Notes under the pieces: model-generated
Told to the model about the DNA's origin: nothing
Seen by the model: only the letters and a program-made list of their open reading frames with translations
Databases searched by the model: none
Shown here: piece by piece, positions 59,939-64,000 of the stretch
How positions within the stretch are numbered: the stretch's first letter is position 1
How the letters are laid out: each line of letters starts with the position of its first letter
Translations under genes and position numbers: made by a program
Source of the DNA: Schnuerera sp. xch1
GTDB lineage: Bacteria; Bacillota; Clostridia; Tissierellales; Tepidimicrobiaceae
DNA: 64,000 nucleotides
NCBI RefSeq assembly: GCF_019931165.1
Contig: NZ_JAIOUP010000006.1
Location: 1 to 64,000 of the forward strand
Direction of reading: 5' to 3'

Positions 59939-60021
59939 TTATCCACAAGCAGAAATCGGAAATAATAGTTACTCACAAAACAATCCACATTATCCACATG
60001 AGAGCCATGAGACAATCCACA
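59939..60021 (+). other. cluster of DnaA-box-like sites
   Basis: Two perfect TTATCCACA boxes (59939-59947, 59990-59998) and two 7/9 matches (CAATCCACA at 59981-59989 and 60013-60021), all on the same strand within 83 bases. The rest of the 418-base gap is AT-rich. It may be a DnaA-titrating or DnaA-regulated region. Confidence 0.6.
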
Positions 60022-60112
60022 AAACAGTCCATAGTTTATTGTTAATAAATTAATAAATAAACATGCAATGATGATGAATAAATTTAAAAATAAAGAAATT
60101 ATAAGATTTCTG

Positions 60113-60141
60113 TTTACATATTATTGATTTAGGGGTATATT
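60113..60141 (+). promoter_or_regulatory. promoter of hpf
   Basis: TTTACA (60113-60118), a 17-base spacer and TATATT (60136-60141). A GGTATA-type overlap with TATAAT follows; other sigma factors are possible. Confidence 0.5.
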
Positions 60142-60193
60142 ATAATAATAAGTAGGTATAAGTATTTTACTTATATGAAAGGAGTTGGGGTTT

Positions 60194-60721
60194 ATGAAAC
60201 TTAATTTTACCGGAAAAAATGTAGATGTAACAGAAGCTTTAAAGGATGTAACTACAAAGAAATTAGGAAAGTTAGACAAGTTTTTTCAAAATGATGTAGA
60301 AGGAAATGTTACTTATAGCGTGGAAAGAAATTGGAAGGTTATAGAGATTACCATAAACCTACCCGGGACTATTCTTAGAGCTGAAGAATCAAGCGATGAT
60401 ATGTATACTTCTATTGATAAATCTGTGGATATATTGGAACGTCAAATCAGAAAATACAAGACAAAGTTACAGAGAAGATACCAAAATGGGGAAACCATTA
60501 GATTTGAAAATGTAATGCCATTAAAGGAAGAAGATAATAAACCTAAGATTGTTAAAACAAAGAAATTTGGTATGAAACCTATGAATATAGAAGAAGCCAT
60601 TTTACAGATGGAATTATTAAGACATAATTTTTTCGTATTTATGAATGCAGATTCTGAGGATGTAAATGTAATTTATAAAAGAAAAGACGGGAATTATGGC
60701 TTGATAGAACCAGAGTTTTAA
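60194..60721 (+). CDS. hpf: long ribosome hibernation promoting factor HPF
   Basis: A 175-aa protein. N-terminal ribosome-binding domain (KLNFTGKNVDVTEALKDVTT) and a C-terminal dimerisation domain (MKPMNIEEAILQMELLRHNF, FVFMNADS). It pairs idle 70S ribosomes into 100S dimers. ATG at 60194 behind AAAGGAGTTGGGG; the TTG at 60185 was rejected. secA lies nearby, as in most Firmicutes. Confidence 0.96.
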   Translation: MKLNFTGKNVDVTEALKDVTTKKLGKLDKFFQNDVEGNVTYSVERNWKVIEITINLPGTILRAEESSDDMYTSIDKSVDILERQIRKYKTKLQRRYQNGETIRFENVMPLKEEDNKPKIVKTKKFGMKPMNIEEAILQMELLRHNFFVFMNADSEDVNVIYKRKDGNYGLIEPEF

Positions 60722-60746
60722 TAGTATAATTAACATAGATTTGATT

Positions 60747-60785
60747 AATAAGATTGCAGGATATAATATCCTGCAATCTTTATTT
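60747..60785 (+). terminator. terminator of hpf
   Basis: AAGATTGCAGGAT pairs with ATCCTGCAATCTT, followed by TATTTTA. Confidence 0.9.
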
Positions 60786-60807
60786 TATCGGATGAGGAGA
60801 TGATAAT

Positions 60808-61314
60808 ATGTATTTAGAGGCGATAGTCATTTCAATAATAATTGGATTGATTAGGGGAGGTAAACTGAAGAGATTTAGAGTGTTAAATAGTGGAACTATA
60901 TGGTTATTGTTATTTGGAATAACAATTCAATACTTGTTGTTTTTTGCAAAAACAGTTGATGATATTGACATATTTGTGCAATATAGTGTATATATACAGA
61001 TATTTTCTTATATTTTAATGCTAATAGGAATACTTGCAAATCTTGAATTTAAATCTTTATGGGCTGTATTAGCAGGATATTTTTTAAACTTCGTATTTCT
61101 AGCTGGAAATGGATGGACAACACCAAATCCAATAGAGGGTACAATTGAAAACATAAGATTCCCCATACTAGGTCATATAATACAATTTCTTGAACCTTAT
61201 CCAATACCTAAAGTTATAAGTTTAGGAGATTTGATCGTTAGCTTTGGAATATTTGCCTTAATTCAAGAAGTTATGTTAAGTAAAGATTTTATCATGGGCA
61301 GATATAGAGTATAA
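60808..61314 (+). CDS. DUF5317 membrane protein
   Basis: A 168-aa protein with about five membrane helices (IVISIIIGLIRGGKLKRF, GNGWTTPNPIEGTIENIRFP), matching DUF5317. Function unknown. GATGAGGAGATGATAAT before the ATG. It lies between hpf and secA. Confidence 0.8.
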   Translation: MYLEAIVISIIIGLIRGGKLKRFRVLNSGTIWLLLFGITIQYLLFFAKTVDDIDIFVQYSVYIQIFSYILMLIGILANLEFKSLWAVLAGYFLNFVFLAGNGWTTPNPIEGTIENIRFPILGHIIQFLEPYPIPKVISLGDLIVSFGIFALIQEVMLSKDFIMGRYRV

Positions 61315-61397
61315 TAACTTGTATAGACTATTAATAAGTGATAAAATATAACGATAGAAATTGATTAATATTGAAAGTCTTGAAAGGCGGTTAAACA

Positions 61398-64000
61398 ATG
61401 AGAAATTTATTAAGCAAAATATTTGGTTCTTATAGCGATAGGGAATTAAAACGTATAGAACCTTTAGTTAATAAAATAGAAGAGTATGATAGTGATATGC
61501 AGATATTATCTGATGAAGAGCTTAAACATAAGACTGTAGAGTTTAAAGAGAGGTTAAATAATGGCGAATCTTTAGATGATATTTTACCTGAAGCATTTGC
61601 AGTAGTAAGAGAAGCATCCTATAGAGTACTAGGCATGAAACACTTTAGAGTGCAGCTATTAGGGGGTATAATTCTGCATCAAGGTAGGATAGCTGAGATG
61701 AAAACTGGTGAAGGGAAAACATTAGTAGCTACTTTACCAGCTTATTTAAATGGACTAACTGGGCAAGGAGTTCATATAGTAACTGTAAATGATTATCTAG
61801 CCAAGAGAGATAGAGATTGGATGGGTAAGATATATGAATTTTTAAATCTTTCTGTAGGATGTATTGTACACGGGTTGACCAATGCTCAAAGAAAGGATGC
61901 TTATAACTGTGATATTACCTATGGAACCAACAATGAATTTGGATTCGACTATCTAAGAGATAATATGGTCATCTATAAGAATGAGATGGTTCAAAGAAAA
62001 CTAAACTATGCAATAGTTGACGAGGTAGATAGCATATTGGTAGATGAGGCGCGAACTCCACTTATCATATCAGGAAAGGGAGACAAGTCTACAAAATTAT
62101 ATGAAGCAGCTAATTCTTTTGCTAGGACATTAAAAGGAAGAGTAGTGGACCCTAATGAAGACAAACCAGATCCATTTGTTAGGGAGATTAAAGAGGAAAA
62201 GGTTGATTTTCTTGTAAATGAAAAGGCTAAAAGTTGTACCTTAACAGAAAAGGGTACTACTAAGGCTGAAGGATATTTTGGACTAGAAAACTTAGCAGAT
62301 CCAGACAACATGGAAATAGCCCATCATATAAATCAAGCATTAAAAGCAAATAATATAATGAAAAGGGATATAGATTATGTAGTTAAAGATGGAGAAATTA
62401 TAATAGTTGATACATTTACAGGAAGATTAATGTATGGTAGAAGATATAGCGATGGATTACATCAGGCTATTGAAGCTAAGGAAGCATTAAATGTAAGAAG
62501 TGAATCCAAAACTTTAGCAACTATAACGTTCCAAAATTACTTTAGAATGTATCAGAAATTATCAGGTATGACAGGAACTGCAAAGACTGAGGAATCCGAA
62601 TTTAGAGAAATATATAAGATGGATGTAGTGGAGATTCCTACTAATAAGCCAGTCATAAGGGAGGATCATCCCGATGTAATATATGGAAGTGAAGAAGCTA
62701 AATTTAAAGCGATAGTGGAAGAAATAAAAGAAAAGCATAGCAAAGGACAGCCAACATTGGTAGGAACTGTTTCCATAGAAAAATCTGAAATATTGAGCAA
62801 AATGTTGAAAAAACAAGGGATACGTCATCAAGTATTAAATGCTAAACATCATGAAAAAGAAGCGGAAATAGTAGCTCAGGCAGGAAGATTTGGTGCAGTA
62901 ACAATAGCTACAAATATGGCAGGTAGAGGGACAGATATAGTACTAGGCGGAAATCCTGAGTATATGGCGAAACAGGACTTAAAAAAAAGAGGGTACGATG
63001 ATGATATAATAAGCAAAGTAGACAGTTTTGCACAGACGTCTAATGAAGAAGTATTAAAAGCGAGAAAGGAATATAAGGAACTTTATGACAAGCATAAGGT
63101 GGAAACTTCAAAAGAAGCTAAAAAGGTAATAGAGGTTGGTGGACTTCACATAATAGGTACTGAAAGGCATGAAGCTAGAAGAATTGACAATCAGCTACGT
63201 GGTCGTTCTGGAAGACAAGGGGATCCAGGTTCATCAAGATTTTATATATCTTTGGAAGATGACTTGATGAGATTATTTGGTGGACAGAGGATACAATCAG
63301 TAGTTGGCAGTTTAAATATGGATGAAGATGAACCTTTGGAACACAAACTATTGACTAGATCTATAGAGAGTGCTCAAAGGAAAGTTGAAAGCAATAACTT
63401 TGCAACAAGAAAGCATGTATTGCAATATGATGATGTAATGAACAAACAGAGAGAAGTTATATATGAACAAAGAGGAAAGGTATTAGAAGGAGAAAACTTA
63501 AAAGAAGATATTCTAGTTATGGTAAGAAATATTATTGAATCTGCTGTAGAAATGTATACAAGACAGAGTCAAGATGTAGATGAATGGGATATAAATGGAT
63601 TACAAAATTATCTAGAGAATATATTCTTACCCAAAAATGGACTTAAAGATATTGATGTAGAATCCTTAAGCAAAGAGAAATTGACAGATAAACTATATAC
63701 TTTGGCAGAAAACAGATACAAGGACAAAGAACAAGAAATTGGAGAAGAACAATTTAGAGAAATCGAAAGGATAGTCCTATTGCAGGTAGTAGACAATAAA
63801 TGGATGGATCATATAGATGCTATGGACCAATTGAGACAGGGAATAGGATTGAGAGCATACGGTCAAGAGGATCCAGTTAGAGCATATCAAAATGAAGGAT
63901 TCGATATGTTTGAACATATGAATCATAGCATACAAGAGGAAACGGTTAGATATCTATACCATGTTCAAAGACCAGATAAAATGGAAAGAAAAAGAGTAGC
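61398..64000 (+). CDS. secA: preprotein translocase ATPase SecA, partial at the right edge
   Basis: The motor of protein export. The reading frame is open to the end of the window (867 codons). It carries [19 protein letters not shown] (Walker A), [20 protein letters not shown] (Walker B), [22 protein letters not shown] and [18 protein letters not shown], in the usual order. The C-terminal tail is beyond the window. AAAGGCGG 7 bases before the ATG. Confidence 0.97.
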   Translation, partial: MRNLLSKIFGSYSDRELKRIEPLVNKIEEYDSDMQILSDEELKHKTVEFKERLNNGESLDDILPEAFAVVREASYRVLGMKHFRVQLLGGIILHQGRIAEMKTGEGKTLVATLPAYLNGLTGQGVHIVTVNDYLAKRDRDWMGKIYEFLNLSVGCIVHGLTNAQRKDAYNCDITYGTNNEFGFDYLRDNMVIYKNEMVQRKLNYAIVDEVDSILVDEARTPLIISGKGDKSTKLYEAANSFARTLKGRVVDPNEDKPDPFVREIKEEKVDFLVNEKAKSCTLTEKGTTKAEGYFGLENLADPDNMEIAHHINQALKANNIMKRDIDYVVKDGEIIIVDTFTGRLMYGRRYSDGLHQAIEAKEALNVRSESKTLATITFQNYFRMYQKLSGMTGTAKTEESEFREIYKMDVVEIPTNKPVIREDHPDVIYGSEEAKFKAIVEEIKEKHSKGQPTLVGTVSIEKSEILSKMLKKQGIRHQVLNAKHHEKEAEIVAQAGRFGAVTIATNMAGRGTDIVLGGNPEYMAKQDLKKRGYDDDIISKVDSFAQTSNEEVLKARKEYKELYDKHKVETSKEAKKVIEVGGLHIIGTERHEARRIDNQLRGRSGRQGDPGSSRFYISLEDDLMRLFGGQRIQSVVGSLNMDEDEPLEHKLLTRSIESAQRKVESNNFATRKHVLQYDDVMNKQREVIYEQRGKVLEGENLKEDILVMVRNIIESAVEMYTRQSQDVDEWDINGLQNYLENIFLPKNGLKDIDVESLSKEKLTDKLYTLAENRYKDKEQEIGEEQFREIERIVLLQVVDNKWMDHIDAMDQLRQGIGLRAYGQEDPVRAYQNEGFDMFEHMNHSIQEETVRYLYHVQRPDKMERKRV

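Overview
The window looks like the chromosome of an AT-rich, Gram-positive, motile, endospore-forming anaerobe of the Clostridia/Tissierellia type. The reasons are the sporulation genes spoIID, a spoIIQ-like gene and spoIIID, the Bacillus-like order spoIIID-mbl-flhO-flhP, a large flagellar locus of Firmicutes type (FlgM, FlgN, FliW, CsrA, YvyF, YjfB), SAM and TPP riboswitches controlled by terminators, frequent TTG/GTG starts with strong AGGAGG ribosome sites, and the hpf-secA order. The genus was not determined; it is inferred from gene content only.

Layout. 1-0.2 kb: the start of an IS3-type transposase gene. 0.3-2.7 kb: spoIID, spoIIQ-like, spoIIID. 3-7.3 kb: mbl, then a sigma-D-type promoter and the flagellar rod operon (flhO, flhP, rod-binding protein, lytic transglycosylase). 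7.3-10.2 kb: a large secreted phosphodiester-glycosidase-like protein on the minus strand. 10.4-12.2 kb: tRNA-Pro and SAM riboswitch-metK. 12.3-13.6 kb: a small sigma factor with DUF1659, DUF2922 and YvrJ genes. 13.7-17.2 kb: a ComK-like gene with a LexA-type box inside its promoter, then recD2 and comF. 17.2-24.9 kb: late flagellar genes yvyF, flgM, flgN, two flgK paralogues, flgL, fliW, csrA and flagellin, with sigma-D promoters and a CsrA-type leader. 25-32 kb: small and decayed genes (HEPN-like protein, YjfB, nitroreductase, a chemoreceptor, and broken dipeptidase, IscU-like, YjiH-like and nuclease-helicase genes). 32-38.5 kb: HIT protein, then a sensor kinase split over two frames, a sigma-54 activator, a sigma-54 promoter, a YjiH-type transporter and glutamate formiminotransferase. 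38.6-42.8 kb: cupin, msrB and a TPP-riboswitch thiamine-precursor ABC operon. 43-43.5 kb: a satellite pair of flagellar paralogues (YjfB, YvyF). 43.6-56 kb, minus strand: glycosyltransferase, YihY, S9 peptidase, a 572-aa orphan, a DUF3798-type ABC transporter and an aromatic-acid-exporter-like protein. 56-59.8 kb: VTT membrane protein, then flaG-fliD-fliS-fliT. 59.8-64 kb: a DnaA-box cluster, hpf, DUF5317 and the start of secA.

How the parts connect. At least five sigma-D-like promoters (TAAA, 15-16 bases, nCCGATAA-like) tie the rod operon, flgM operon, flagellin, flaG-fliD operon, a chemoreceptor and a YjfB paralogue into one late-flagellar regulon. Flagellin has two hairpins with GGA in the loop at the spacing expected for CsrA, and fliW-csrA lie directly upstream, so FliW-CsrA-flagellin partner switching is likely. 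A recurring architecture stands out. Before the ComK-like gene and flgM, a terminator-like hairpin contains the promoter of the next gene, and its 3' arm is that gene's ribosome site. Read-through RNA would be stopped or masked, whereas RNA started at the internal promoter would lack the 5' arm. The most notable regulatory prediction is SOS (LexA) control of the ComK-like regulator next to recD2 and comF.
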